From contig NC_068926.1 in assembly GCF_023091745.1 (NCBI RefSeq), forward strand, positions 51,794,001 through 51,858,000: a stretch of DNA of 64,000 bases. The letters are read 5' to 3'. Of this stretch, positions 10,004 to 22,890 are shown in pieces (position 1 is the stretch's first letter; every line of letters starts with the position of its first letter). A model generated the notes under the pieces. That model had not been told where the DNA came from. It searched no databases and was given only the letters and a program-made list of their open reading frames with translations. Position numbers and translations under genes: made by a program. The stretch is from Budorcas taxicolor (Eukaryota; Chordata; Mammalia; Artiodactyla; Bovidae).

Positions 10004-13000
10004 GTTGAGGTGGGAGCTGCTCTAGATTAAAGACACCTGAGATATAACAATCAAATGTAACTTGAGGACCTACCTTCTTAGGAATTTGATTCAAATAAGC
10101 CAGCTGCTAAAACGGGACAACTGGGGAGATGCTCATTAGGGACTAGGTATCAGATTACACAAGGAACTGGGCTCACTGTATGTGGTATGATGATGCCTTT
10201 GCAGTTGTGTAAACCAATGTCTGTATTTTTAGAGATGTATACCGAGGCTTGTAACAATGAAATGATGTCTGAGATACATCTTAAAATGCTTGGGCTAAAT
10301 AAAAATAACAGACAAAGCAAATGCGAGAGAACTGTTGTAACTGTCGAATCTAGGTGACAGATAAATAATGAATAAGACAGTCGATCTCTTCCTTTGTGTA
10401 TGTCTGTCATTCTTCATGATAACAAAACTGGCTAATACTGGGAAACATTCTTTGCCTGCTCCTCTCGCAATGACAAACTGACCCCCAAACCTGGAACACT
10501 GCACAGAGGTGCACGTGAACCAAGCAGATGCAGCCCTCCAATGGCTGCGACCTCAGCAGTCCATCCTGAGAGCGTGAGTGTGGGTGCACTGCAGACGTCT
10601 CTGGAGAGCGGAGGGAGGCTGCTGGGGATGAGCAAGGGACGCGGGGAGCAGTGCTGCACTCGGTTCCTCCTTCCCTCACCAGCTCCTCAACCGAGATGCC
10701 GTGGTTCCCCTGGGGCCCTCCCTTGGAGAGGCAGCGGCCAGGGTCAGGGCATCCATCCAGACTGGCCTCAGAGAGACTGGCTCTGCTGGTGACGTGAAAC
10801 TCCTGCAGTCGTCGGGCGTGACCTTCCACCAGAGTGCCTCTAAGCGGGGAAATCGGGTACTGCCGTGCCTTCCAGGTAAAAGGCCTGGGCACAGCTATAA
10901 GTCTCAATGCACTGAGCGCAAGCCATATTCTGCAGGTAAAAGGCCAGGCAAAGAATCTCCAGACTTGCCATGTGACCAACAAGAGGACAAACAGGCATCA
11001 AGGATCCCCACCGCAGCCTTTCCTAAAACAGCACCTGTCTCACTGCCTCTTCACAGACGGCAGACCAAGAGAGCAGGGAGGAATCACAGAATTCTACACG
11101 CCGCAAGGGCACGATGCTCCCATGAATCTCTCCCTCGAAGCATGTTTCCTATCCAGTGTCCCATAAGGGCTTTCACGGGGACAGTGTGTATGACTGGGGG
11201 CCACCTGGGAGACCCAAGGAGGAAGTGGGCTTGCAGCTGACGTCGCCAGGCACCACCACAGGCCATGTCCCGACTCTCCACGAGACTTCGAGGCACCATC
11301 ACCAAGTCCGTGCCTTCAACCTGCATGTGAGGAGACCTTTTCAAATAAGAAAGGTGCAGAAATGAGAGGAAAAGGGTTTTAAGTAGCCCAACTGCCCCAA
11401 ACCCCACCTTTCATTAAAAGGAGTTTCTTCTCTCCCTGAGGTCTGTCCATCGGGAGATCTGCCTCATGTCAACTATGTGACACCAACACCACCTCATCAA
11501 CACCTGTCCCTAGGCCACTTAAAAGTAAGGGATCTAGGTGAACAAACAACTGCGGCTGAAATGCAAGGAAGTTAAAAAACAGATGAGCCCTAAATACAAA
11601 GAAACTACGTCCTGAAAGAACAAAAGGTCTGGGCCCTGGCACAGGATAAGGGTCACTTGGAGACGGAGACACAGGATTAACGGGCCAGGAGGACGGGGCT
11701 GTTGCCCTTGGAGGGCTGATTGGGCCACGTGCTCCCAAGTCTAGACACAGTTCAACCGGCGCTGTGACCAGGAGGCGGCACTGCTGCTGGACTGTGGGGT
11801 GAGGCCCAGTGTCTACCGCAGTGGCCTTGACCTTCCTTGCAGGCAGCATGCTTGTTTCCTATGGCATCAGGCTTGGGCCGGGGGAGGAGGCACAGGGTCT
11901 GTCATTTCTCTTGGAGTTTTGCTGACAAAGGTTAGTGGGCTCCAGGGTGGGAGAGGAGCCCACTCTGGTCCTACCTGCAGGGGGCAAAGGTCAAGAGGCA
12001 CGTACAGAGTGGGGACACTGATTTTCTCTCCAAATTTCAGCCTGAATTTGTTGAAAAACTCAAAGATAACAGTCCCTCTGCCCTGGGAAGAAGCTCATGA
12101 GGCTGTGCTGGGGAGGGAAGACTGGATGTGGACTTTGAAACAGGATTATTTAAACATACTTCTGTGTGTGCCTTTCATATATTACTGTCTTTTACACAGC
12201 TGTCCCCAAAATACGATTCTACATAGGAAAAATCAGTGAACTCATTTTTCATGGATTTCTTGTTAAAACAATCCAGTGGTTACAGAAGGACTCAGGCGCC
12301 ACAAGGCAGGGGCTGAGGACAAGAGGGAGTGAGTGGGACACTTGAGAGTCAGCACCCCCCAGGGCCCGGAACTGGGCCAGTGGGAGGCACCAGTGTGGCC
12401 GTGTCCAGAGGACAGCCAGCTCCCCCACAGAGAGGCACAGACTGGGAAAGGAGACGAGTGGATGCTCCAGAACACTGACTTGGACCTAGACACACTCCGC
12501 ACAGGCTGGCTGTGAAATCAAAACCAAGCCCCTGATTGAGCAGGAGAGAAAGCCATGCACACCCGTCAAGGCGGTGGCAGACAGCAGCCTCGCCCTCAGA
12601 CCCCACAGCAAGCCGGCTGCCGTGGTGCGCCGTGTCTGTCTACATGCTGTGGCTCCTATCACGCATTAAGTGTAGATAACCCCACTCTACAGTAGCCGAC
12701 TCTAATAGCCCAGTCAAAGCTATGTCAACAGAGATCAAACTAACTTTCTATCCAGAACCAGACCTGTCAGAACATATGGGCTTTTGGTTCTGACATTCAG
12801 AGGGACAAGGGCATCCTTCCTGGAAAAGATAAAAAGGAATAAAAAAAGAATTGGAAGGAAGACATTCCAATGCCTCCAGCGTCAACCAAGGCTCCTACTA
12901 CCAATGGCAGTGGGCTGCACCAGCCACATGACTTGTCTCCTCCCCACGTGCAGAGCAGGCACTTGTGTCCCAGGGCCTGGAGAAGGTTCTCAGAGACTAT

Positions 13001-14354
13001 CAAAGGGCTGTAGCTCAGATGAGGAAGCCTCAGACTAGTCAGGCTGAAAGAATCCCAACCAACTCCCAGTCTCTTAATTACTAGGAAGTGTTTTACAGGA
13101 AGATCCCAGTGTTCCCAGTTGCACTAACACATATTGGTTCATGCCATGCTGTTGAGTGTTTGATATCTAAGTGATACTCAAGAGAATCCAGCCCACCCAG
13201 AAGCAGGCCCAGAAGAAAGGTGTCCCTGATGCCAACAGTCCTGGAAACTGAACTCAGATGCAGGATCAGCCTGTGCGAGAGTGCATGCACACGTTCCACA
13301 AACACTCAGCCCCCAGTACTTGTTGGGCAGTGGGCTGCCCTCTGGAAGATCCTGTGATGAACAACACAGCCGTGGCTTCTGCCTTTGTGTGGCAGACAGT
13401 CTAGCAGGGGAGGCAACGGGCTCAGTGCTGTGCGAGTGGTGCTGTGGCTGAGCAAGGCCCTGGGGACACAGCTGCACGCCTGAGGGGCACCCCAACCGGC
13501 TTCACATCAAAAGGAAGACGTCCAGTAAACTCTACTTTTAAACTGAAACCAAAAGGAGGAACCCTTTTGGAGGAACTCACCCTGGGGAAGGGCAAGTATC
13601 TAGAGACAGCCAGGATGACCAGCCCTAGGAGCGCACTTCAGCACATGGGAGGCAGAAGGGCGGGGTGGTGGGCGACTCTGCCCCTCTCTTAGCTCTACCA
13701 GATTATGGTTTCCTGTGTGATGGGAAAGGGCGCTTTCTTAGGATAAAACGCTAGGATTTGAAATCGAAGGGGAGTGGGGAGCAATAGGCAATAATGTTCT
13801 GTCTGGAAACAGGAGGGGAGGCTTTCTAACTTACATGTAGCTTCTGCCATGTCCACATGGCCTCCGATGCCATAGGAATCTGTCCCCAGAGCCTGGTCAG
13901 TGAGGGAGCGAGGCTCCTTGCTGCAGGACTGAGACAAAGCTGGCCTACTGTGGAGCGTATACACCTTCACTCACCCGTCCCCACCACGTCCCTTTCCACA
14001 GCAGCCGTGACTTTAATGTCCCCCCAGATTACCACAAACCCTGCCAGGGAATCATCTGCTAGCGAGTCTTAAGACTGCATACCCTCTAGCGGGCCAAGAC
14101 TATGAAGAAGCTCCAGCCTCTCATCCTCACCACCAAGAAAACATTTCAGAAAGATTACACTCTTCTGTAGACACCAAAGCCTATGAAACCTCCCACCCAT
14201 CCGACAGCCTAGTCCTGAGAGCAAGAGTCTCCATGCGGCCCCGGCCCCGTGGCCCCAGCAGCCCTCACTCCTTCACACTCAGCCCACTGAAAGCTGCCTC
14301 TCCCCCAAGAATGGCACTTTCTGCCCTTTGTCATTCTGCAAAACACACACTTCG
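10004..14354. other. ZNF664 intron, no gene supported
   Basis: Mixed-composition sequence. The longest frames (191 codons at 10407-10982 minus; 179 codons at 10701-11240 plus) overlap each other, have no family signature and look fortuitous. An old interspersed repeat may lie at about 13340-13420. Confidence 0.4.
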
Positions 14355-14480
14355 CAGCTCTCCCACTTATTTACAGCGTGACTTTAAGCAAGTCATTTAA
14401 GCCTAAGACTCAAAGACCTTGAACATAAAAGAGAAATGATACTCACACCTCTATCTCTCGGAGCTGTCACGAACATGAAA
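14355..14480 (+). repeat. MIR SINE fragment
   Basis: Eroded forward MIR: CAGCGTGACTTTAAGCAAGTC, AAAAGAGAAATGATACTCAC and GCTGTCACGAACATGAAATG. Confidence 0.65.
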
Positions 14481-16189
14481 TGAGACTGTGCACAAGCCCA
14501 GGCTCCGTGTGCACGCCCCTCTGATCTTTTCCTCAGCTTGCTGCAGGTCGGGAAGGCTTGCTGTTCACTGGAGGGCAGCTTCAGGAGCCTGCGGTGCTCG
14601 GCCAGTGTCCAGTTACCTCCCTGCGTCCGTCCCCTCTCTGGACCATGTGCTCATCCCTATTCCGGATCACCTCTCCCTGTCAGTGCAGCACTGAGGAGCC
14701 AATAATTCAGTGCTCTATCCTCCCAGGGTGAAAGCCAAGTCCCCAGATCTTTCTCTTGAGTTGGGGAAAGTACTCATCAATACTGGCTATAGAATGACAA
14801 AGAAACTCTTTTCCCTAAAAATTCCTCTTGTATCCAGTTTCGTAGCTCAGAATAAGGCTTGGTCATGGTATCCATCACTTTCCTGCCCCCTTTCTCTGTG
14901 TCTCTGCTACCCACAGAAATGGTCAAAGTGTGCTCTAAAATATGCCCTGCACATTCTGCTTTCCTCACTCACTCCAGGTTTAAGGCTCCTCCTCCAACAC
15001 ACTAAGCCAAGAGCCTGACAAACGGCCTGGTTCACTGTACAACCACGCTCCAGCAACAGGCAAGAGGTCAGACGCCTTCAGGGTTGGGTAGGGAACAGAA
15101 CCATGTGCTCTTGTCCACTTGAAGACATCAGGGGTGAGTGGGCCCCTCCCACCTACTCTCCCTTAAAAGCATTCACTCCTACAAATACAATGTCATCAGG
15201 CTGAAAGTGGTCCACCAGCTACAAGCTGAGTCTCTTGCAAAAAACCCAACCCATGAGCAAGGGATCCCAAACAACCATCCAACCCTGGGAGGCTCAGTTC
15301 TTGCAGCTGCTGTCCTAGACCAGCAGTTCTCAAAAACCAAGACTCTTGAGGATTCCAGACCCTTACAAAACAAGATCAAATGACTTTCAAGATAATACTA
15401 AAACGTTGCTTGCTTTTTTTCACTGTGCTGGCACAGGCAAATGCACTGGCTGGCCAACGTGCCCACTCCTTAGGCTCCTCACACAAAACCCTGTGGCAAA
15501 GGCACCAGTAGTTGAAAGATTCTTCACCTCCAGGGGTTCACAGTAAAACAAAAAAAAGTTCCACTTAAGAATACCCTTGAAGAAGCAATAAAAAATAATT
15601 CTTTAAATCTAGACCCTTTTATTATATTTATAACATCTATGTTAAACATATGTTCATTATTTATATTGATATGAAATACACACACATATATTTTAATGTA
15701 TATTTATCATATTCCTGGTTAAAATGGAGCTACATCAGGTCACGTACCCAAGCACAGTGTTGTCTCAAGGAAGAATGCTTGTCTAACTGTCTGAGCTGCA
15801 AACTCAACCGGCCTCTTCTCGACAGAACGTCATTTTTACTTGAGTGACTACACACTTGCTCTGCAGACTGGGGTGCAGACATCTCAGATAACAGGAAACT
15901 GATGGCATTTATTGCCAACTGTCAAATCTGAGCTTTCTAATGAAACCTAGAATCTGGGAAAACTCCTGTCTGTCACCATGGGCTCTCTAGTCTCCTGAGA
16001 CTTGAAGACTGTTCTGATGAAAACGACAGTAACACTAACCATGAGTTTCCTGATATTGTACATAATGAAATGTATGAACATTTTCTGCCTCTGCAAAGTG
16101 AGCTGATGTTGTCCAAACGAACCATGTGTCAGGTAATGCAACATCGTGGGTAAAACATCTATTCAAAGTGCAGGAAGAGACCAGGAATT
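14481..16189. other. ZNF664 intron, no gene seen
   Basis: Unique-looking sequence. AGCAGTTCTCAAAAACCAAG near 15322 resembles the end of a hAT-type non-autonomous element but is too short to assign. Confidence 0.35.
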
Positions 16190-16605
16190 TTAACACAGGA
16201 TTTCAGATTGCACACTGCAAATAATCTGCAGGAAACCACCACTTGTCAAGTTTGGTATCAGGTCACAAAGGAACTCACAAGTACCTGAAAAGGCTACTGA
16301 AACCTCCTTTTCAGTTCTAAAACAACACACTGCAAGAGACTGAGCACAGAAGCAGACATAAATATTTATACCACTCTTCCTACTAAGTGTTTTTTGTTTT
16401 AGAAATGTATTATTTTCATAAAAACATAATCTGTGTTAATGTGTAATGAGTTTATCATTATTTTTAAATTAATACTTTTGTAAAATTTTAGTCTTCATTT
16501 CTATTATAAGTGTCGATCCCTGTAATCCACATAGATAGAAAGCCCTTTGAGGTCCTTAATAACACTTTTTAAAGTGTAAAAAGATCCGAAGCCCAAAAAG
16601 GGATT
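16190..16605. repeat. Probable old hAT (Charlie-group) DNA transposon remnant
   Basis: CCCTTTGAGGTCCTTAATAA, TTTTTAAAGTGTAAAAAGATC and an AT-rich interior resemble hAT-Charlie medium-reiterated repeats. Heavily diverged; family not fixed. Confidence 0.35.
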
Positions 16606-18954
16606 GAGATTCTATCTCAAACTCACTTTTTTTAAAGCTGAAAGTATGGGAACAAACTGTAAGATGAACAGTTAATTGTAGTCAGTCATTTCTATCATCA
16701 GCCATCATTATTCTGGGTGTAAGATTCTATAAATGTAACGATACTCCTCTAAAGTAACCCCAAAGTCAAGTTTTGTCCATAAGAAGACTGAAAAATAAAC
16801 ACTACAAGAAATAATTCATTTTCAAGGATTCAGAAGTTATCCCATTAGGCAGCAACCCCTGATGTGTTCCTGTAAGACCTTGATTGATCTCTGGCCCAAG
16901 GGCCTTGTGATTTTTTATTATCTTACACGGTTCTCCCTGGACATGCCAGATGCCGCTGTTAGTGAAGCAAGAACATGGAACCTGTCCCCAGCCATAAGGA
17001 AGTCCCAGAAGTCAGCCAGCTCAGACATTACTCTGGCCGCAGTACTACACCAAGGTACCTCTACTGGACCCTCTTCTACAAGTCTTGGAACAAAAGATAA
17101 ATGTAAAGACTGTTCGGGTGCCTAGTGTCTGCGTATTGCCGAGGAACAGGGCTAAGAAGTTCAAGGCCACCCCTCTCTGCATGCCACAAAGATCTGGGCA
17201 GACAGCAGAGGCAGTGTCTATCTCCTCACTGACCCCACTACACCTTCAGAAAATTCCAGTCTAAACTACACATCACACAAGGTAGTGTCGACCTAGATAC
17301 TCAACTCCATGGGCCCAATCCACTCATCTTTGCTCAGCTATCTACCTCAGAATAACTTAAATAAGCAGTCACCTGTCACTCATTGATCAGGACTCTGAAT
17401 GCCACATTCATTCTATTTTGTTTCTATGTCACCATCAGTCCTCGAATGGAAGACACAGCAGCCTGGAAGACACCCACGCTGGCTGCCCAGGGCAGGCTCA
17501 TGTCCCCAGAAAGCCTTTCCAATTTCCAACACTTTTCCCAGTACCTCACTCCTAAGCTACCAAGGCCACTTTTCCTCATTCTGGTCCCTCTGCACATGCC
17601 CTGGGCTGCCTCAATGGCAACAGGTCACAGGAAGCCCCACCTTGTAAGGTCCTAGACCTCTCACCTAGGGGCTGGCTTCCCCTAACACTCTACAGAAGCC
17701 ACTAAGGCCTCCACCTGGTTTGCTCCCCACACATCTTCATCTGCCCTTGCTGACAAATCCCTCGGCCAAGCCCCAGCCGCCAGGCCGCTCTTCTGAGCTG
17801 GTGCTCTCACTCACACAGGTGAACGTAGGCTTCCTTGTCTTTCCAGGCTAACTTCAGCTGAGAGCGGAGCTTCACTTACAGTGATTCAAGCGCACATCTC
17901 TCTCCTGAGCCTAAATGTCCTGCAGTCAAATCCCTCTATAGCCTCAGAACGTGGGCTGGGCTTCTATCCACCCCGGGGCCCGTCCAGGTGCTTACACACT
18001 GCACTTTGTCACTGGAGCGCCATGACCTCGGAGCAGGGCTCCTGAACTAGTCAGTCAGTCACTGGCCGCTGGCTACTGTCGGTGCACATCTACTCAGCAG
18101 CACACCCTCACCTGTATTCCCACACTCCCGACCTGGCGCCGGAGCGGCTCTTCCTGAATACACCACTGATCATCAGTAGCCTGAGTAATTCAGAAGGACA
18201 ATTTCCCCAACGGTAGTGAGGTCAACTTTTCAGATCAGTCAAAGGAGGTTCTGACTGAGCAGGAGTCTCCAACTCAACTTTAACAGCAACAATGAATTTC
18301 ACGACACTTTGGATGCCTTCCTCTTGCTTCGCTCCCTCCAGTTGGTGAGAAAAGACTCTGATCCAGTATGAGTCCTGAGCACTAGAGGAGAACCTTGACA
18401 CTGGTGCCCTTCAGTCACTTGGCCAGGATCTCCCAGCGAGGCCACTCTGTCCCTACCCCACCCACCTTTCTGACTTGGGGCCCCAGGTGTGTGGGCTCCT
18501 CTGTCCCGCTATTCCTGCCCACATGTCCCGAAGCCCTACACACTGAAAGTTCTAGGTTCCCTGCCCTCGCCCTTAACAAAGTCCAGTGGCCAAGGACGTG
18601 AGCTCTGGGTTTTACTGAGCTGTAGGGAAGAGAGCTGCTTTCCCTCTGTCCTTGGGATGACTGCTCTTTGTGTGACTTGGCCTAATGATTCCTAATGGAA
18701 AAAAGATAAAAGACAAAAGAAACCATGCCAGATTTTTCTTTAACCAGAAATTATCTCAGAGACTATGAAATGAGGTCTGGAGAAGGGCAACAAGTATGGA
18801 GGGAGTGATGCCAAGTTTTCTTCTGAGTCTGCAAAGAACAACTGCCTGCCTGTGTGATTTCGGTGATAAAAGCATGACACAGGGACGCACTCCTCCGTTC
18901 CCCTCCAGCCAAGTCCTCCCACAAAAATGACCTGCAAAGAGACACAGCAGGGTG
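16606..18954. other. ZNF664 intron, no gene seen
   Basis: Contains a possible L2-like stretch at about 17540-17800 (CTGGTCCCTCTGCACATGCC) that I could not confirm. No coding frame is supported. Confidence 0.35.
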
Positions 18955-19115
18955 TGGGCCTGGTGCTGCCATTCGCTATGTGACCCTGGCTGATCTCAGA
19001 CTGATCTGTAAAAATATGGATAATAATGTCTACAACACTCGGCTGTGATAATTAAAGAAGATAATAAGTGTGAAAGTACTTATCAGGGTGCCCGCAGCCT
19101 CGCTGAAGCCAAATA
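18955..19115 (+). repeat. MIR SINE
   Basis: Forward MIR: GCTATGTGACCCTGGCTGAT, GTAAAAATATGGATAATAAT, GCTGTGATAATTAAAGAAG and GTGAAAGTACTTATCAGGGTG. Confidence 0.75.
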
Positions 19116-19564
19116 AATATGAGTTTCCTTATTTCCCTTATTTTAATTAATGCATGACACACGCATTCATTTGCCAAGAATGTCATTTCACAGAGAGAGG
19201 CTTCCCGAGGCCCGGCAGTGCCTCTCCCTGTAATTAGGGTTCCTCCTTTGCTCAGAGTCAAACGCTGCTTTCTCACCCTCGCATCTGTCTCCTGCGCCTC
19301 CCAGCACTTTTCCCTCTTGACCCTCTATTCAAAGGATCGTTTTAAAACACTCCTGACTGCAGTGACATCTCCCCTCACTCTGAGCTCCCCCACCTCTCTC
19401 CTGCTCTTGAACACTGTACACAGAAATGACCGCCGGACAGGACAGAGTGTGACTTGCTTCGGTGATGTATCACCTGAGTACCCACATACAAGGCTCAAGT
19501 TCATCTTATCTATGGTAAATGTGTAAACATCTCTATACATTAGGAATCATAATAATTTGGTGGG

Positions 19565-19690
19565 TGGAACACTGGGCTTGCATGCAGTCCTAAGTTCAAA
19601 TTCCTGATCCGTCACTAAACAGCTGTGTGACCACAGGCTGCTCACGCAGCCTTAGCTCATTCATCCACAAAATGGATGGTAAGACCTGGC
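19565..19690 (+). repeat. MIR SINE fragment
   Basis: Forward MIR: AGTTCAAATTCCTGATCCGTC, ACAGCTGTGTGACCACAGGC and CATTCATCCACAAAATGGATG. Confidence 0.75.
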
Positions 19691-19974
19691 ATTAGTCATT
19701 CCAATGCTCACTCTCACTCATATCGTGTAGCTTAGAGGCCTCAATCTCATTTAGCCCTCGAGAAGGAGCAGTACTGATGGGGGGACTGAAAACAAAACCT
19801 TCCCAGTTCACAATGAGGACCCTCAGTGCCCGAAAGGGCCCAGCTAAGTAAAGCAAGGAGAAACACAGCCTGGACCCAGGGGACCTCGAGAGAAATGAAA
19901 AGTGGATTTTTAACAGGCCTGTCTTGAGTGACACTAGGATTGGGAGTGCCACAACAGTTGGCAAGTCAGAAAGT

Positions 19975-20250
19975 TTACAGATTTGGGATTCTAATTTTTA
20001 ATTGTTTAAAAAAACACATAATAAAACATACCATTGCTACCATTTTTCAATGTAGAGTCCACGGCAGTGTTAAGTATGTGTGTGTGAGCGTGAATCATCT
20101 CCAGAACCTTTCCATCTTGTAAAACTGAAACTCTGTGCCCGTTGAACAACTCCCCCTTCCATTCTGCTCTATTTCCATGAATTTGCCTACTTTAACTATC
20201 TCAGATTCTGGCTACTTTTACACCTGGGTCACTGCTTGTAACTTGTTTTA
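19975..20250 (-). repeat. Old L1 3'-UTR fragment
   Basis: Matches the antisense L1 3'-UTR pattern: AATAAAACATACCATTGC, CACGGCAGTGTTAAGTATG, CTCCAGAACCTTTCCATCTTG and AACTGAAACTCTGTGCCCG. Confidence 0.7.
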
Positions 20251-22684
20251 TTCGGGAAACCAAGGTGAGTGTGACTGGGGGAGATAGGTCTGTGGAGCAG
20301 GCTCCCTCAGAAGCACGAACCTTGAAGGCAGCTCACAGCTTAGCTGCTGCCATAATCCCAGGCTGGATGCTCTCTGGCAGCCAGAATTCAGGATTAGCAT
20401 GGCTAGAGAGGCATCACCACCCCTCTCTCAAAAAGGGCCCAGAAACAGTTACAACAAACAGCACAGAGCTTCAACATTCAGGCTTTCGACCTGGGAAGAC
20501 TGACACCCGAGGGGGATCAGTGTCACTGTAGAAACGTGTGCTGGCAGACGACTACCAAATGTGGCCAGTGGCCTCAGTAACACTCCTCAAGCCCAGGTAC
20601 TCTAGGCAGAAATGAGCACAGGACGGAACTGGAAACACAACACACACCAACACTTTACCATTAGCTAGGCCTGTGAAGCCCGTTCTGATGCGGCATTTCA
20701 CAGTGGGACTGCATCACATGGAGACCTTCTTTTTCCTGTTAGTGGAAACCTTGAACTTGAGACCAAAGTCAGTATGGAAAGAACAGGACTTCACATAAAC
20801 CGAGGCCTGTATCTCTGGTCTGGCCACTCACAATGAAGAAGGTTGGCTGGGGGCACCCAAGTCAGCACCAGAAAGGAGACAGACAGGGGACAGCGTAGAG
20901 AGAAAACTCCTTTGCTGCCTGCCGTGCCCAGGCAGACTTGCCCAGGCTTCCAAACAGGGCCGGGGCTGGCAATCAATTCAGCTCCCAGAGAAAGGGATGG
21001 GAGCGAGCTGGTCAGGAGCAGCCCCCACCTTCCCACCCGGGCCCTGCAGAGTCAAGAAGGGAAAGACACCACACCTCCCCCTGGGCTTAACTTTCTCACC
21101 AGGTATAGTAACTACAACCACTAGGACAGAGGCCACTGAAACTCCTTTATCTCACCCAGTCAGTGCTCCTTGTGTGGCCGGGAAGTGAAGTCAGGGCTGG
21201 GAGTGGCCTGGAGCTGAGAATTCAGTCTCTGGCAGTGAAGGGGGAAGACAAGAAGCCACATGCCCCAGGCCAATAGCTACCAAGACAGGCTTCTCCTTCC
21301 TCCTGCTGCCCAGCTGTACATGTCAAGGACATAAAGTTTTCTCACGAATGTGAACCACAGCAATCCAGATTATGGGTTCAACTGGAATATTTTGGATTTC
21401 AACAATGACCAAATGAAGAGGAACAAATGCCTGTCCTATGTAAAATACATGTTGTCTTCTTGAGTTGAGCTGAAGAAGGAAAAAAAAATTATTTAAAAAT
21501 GATCACAAATCCACAGGTTCAAAAGAAAATGAAGGAAAAAATGCTTATGCTGGAAATATGATGCTCTCAGAATTATGTCTGCACAGAGACTGATGTAACA
21601 TCCTGCCCAAGGTAAGAAGACTTCCAGGAACTCATATTTAAGGAGAAAGCTGATGTTCAGGCTTTGCAAACAAGAAAACACCAGAAACACACAGAGTAAC
21701 AAACTCAGCTCAAAAGCAAGTTGTGATATCTCAATGAAGACAGGAACAATGGGAAAGACAACCAGGAGACCATCAGTCCAGAAACCAGGTTTCTGATCCA
21801 GAGTCCTTCAGGACAGCAAAGGGAAGTGGAACAGCCAAAGGAAAGCTTTAATAACTTTAATGGCTCACATGAAATTGAGAAAATTAGACTCCAGAGGTAC
21901 AAAGAGGAGCCCCAGATGGGACAAAGATGCTTCTGCTGACTTCAGAGTTAAGGAAGGGTGCCTAAGGTCTACAGAAGTCAAAGCCAGATCCAGGCAAGAG
22001 TATAAGAAAAACCATGAGTCAGGGAAACTTGCTTCCTCATTGAGCCCTAAAGGGAACATGCTTAGAAAGAACCCCAAAGACATTTTGTTTTAGAAATAGT
22101 TGAGGGTGATTCTCCATCTACAAAAATGGTGAAAAAAGGGGAACACTTACCACAGTGACAGAAGTCAAAACCCCCAAGACATTCCAGAGCAAGAGTCAGG
22201 GCCCACAGTGGCTGAAGGGCAACAAGAGCCTTGGGATCCTGCGGGGTCAGAAACATGTGGAGAGAAAAGGAGAAGGCGTGTATCAGGGATGACTGAGGAT
22301 CACCAGGCTTTTCAAAGAACTGAGTATTCTAAATATGGGGCCCCAGCTGACCCTCTTATAATCAGGACTTATTCTAAAATGTGGAATTCAAGGCATGCAG
22401 GGCCAAACAGATGATGAGAAAACCCAAGAAACTCTATAAAGGAAAAGCCAGGAATGTCTACACAACTTCACTTCAAGATGCAAGAATCCTAGTATCATAA
22501 ATAGCCTCGTTAGGAATTTATCCACACTGAGTTCTAGGTTATTAGAGACCCAATAACTGACTGGGATTGACTGGAATCCTAAAGAGTCTTAATGATTATG
22601 TGAATCAATACTGTTTTTCTCACTTATTTTCCGGGTGAGAGGGTGCTGAAGAAGTAGGGACTGAAGGAGGGTTGAGCCGGTTCA
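20251..22684. other. ZNF664 intron, no gene seen
   Basis: No coding frame is supported. 21400-22480 has the look of an old interspersed repeat but I could not name it. Confidence 0.35.
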
Positions 22685-22890
22685 TATCTTGGTTTTACCA
22701 CATGCTGGCTGTGCAGCCTTCACCTCAGAGGTTAAGAATGGGGTTAATGAAGATAAGAAAAAGCACCTGACCTTGTAAAGGACCATTATAAGGCAGTTTG
22801 AGGATTAAATAAGTTAATGTATGACAAATATTTAAAATAGGGCCTAGAAAATGTTAAGGGCTGAACCATGGTTAGCTATCATTATCATTA
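22685..22890 (+). repeat. MIR SINE
   Basis: Forward MIR end: GTTTGAGGATTAAATAAGTT, AATGTATGACAAATATTT, ATAGGGCCTAGAAAATG and GTTAGCTATCATTATC. Confidence 0.7.

Noticed and set aside
10407..11407. Frames of 191, 179, 110 and 107 codons on both strands
   Set aside because: They overlap each other, lack recognisable motifs and sit in intronic sequence.
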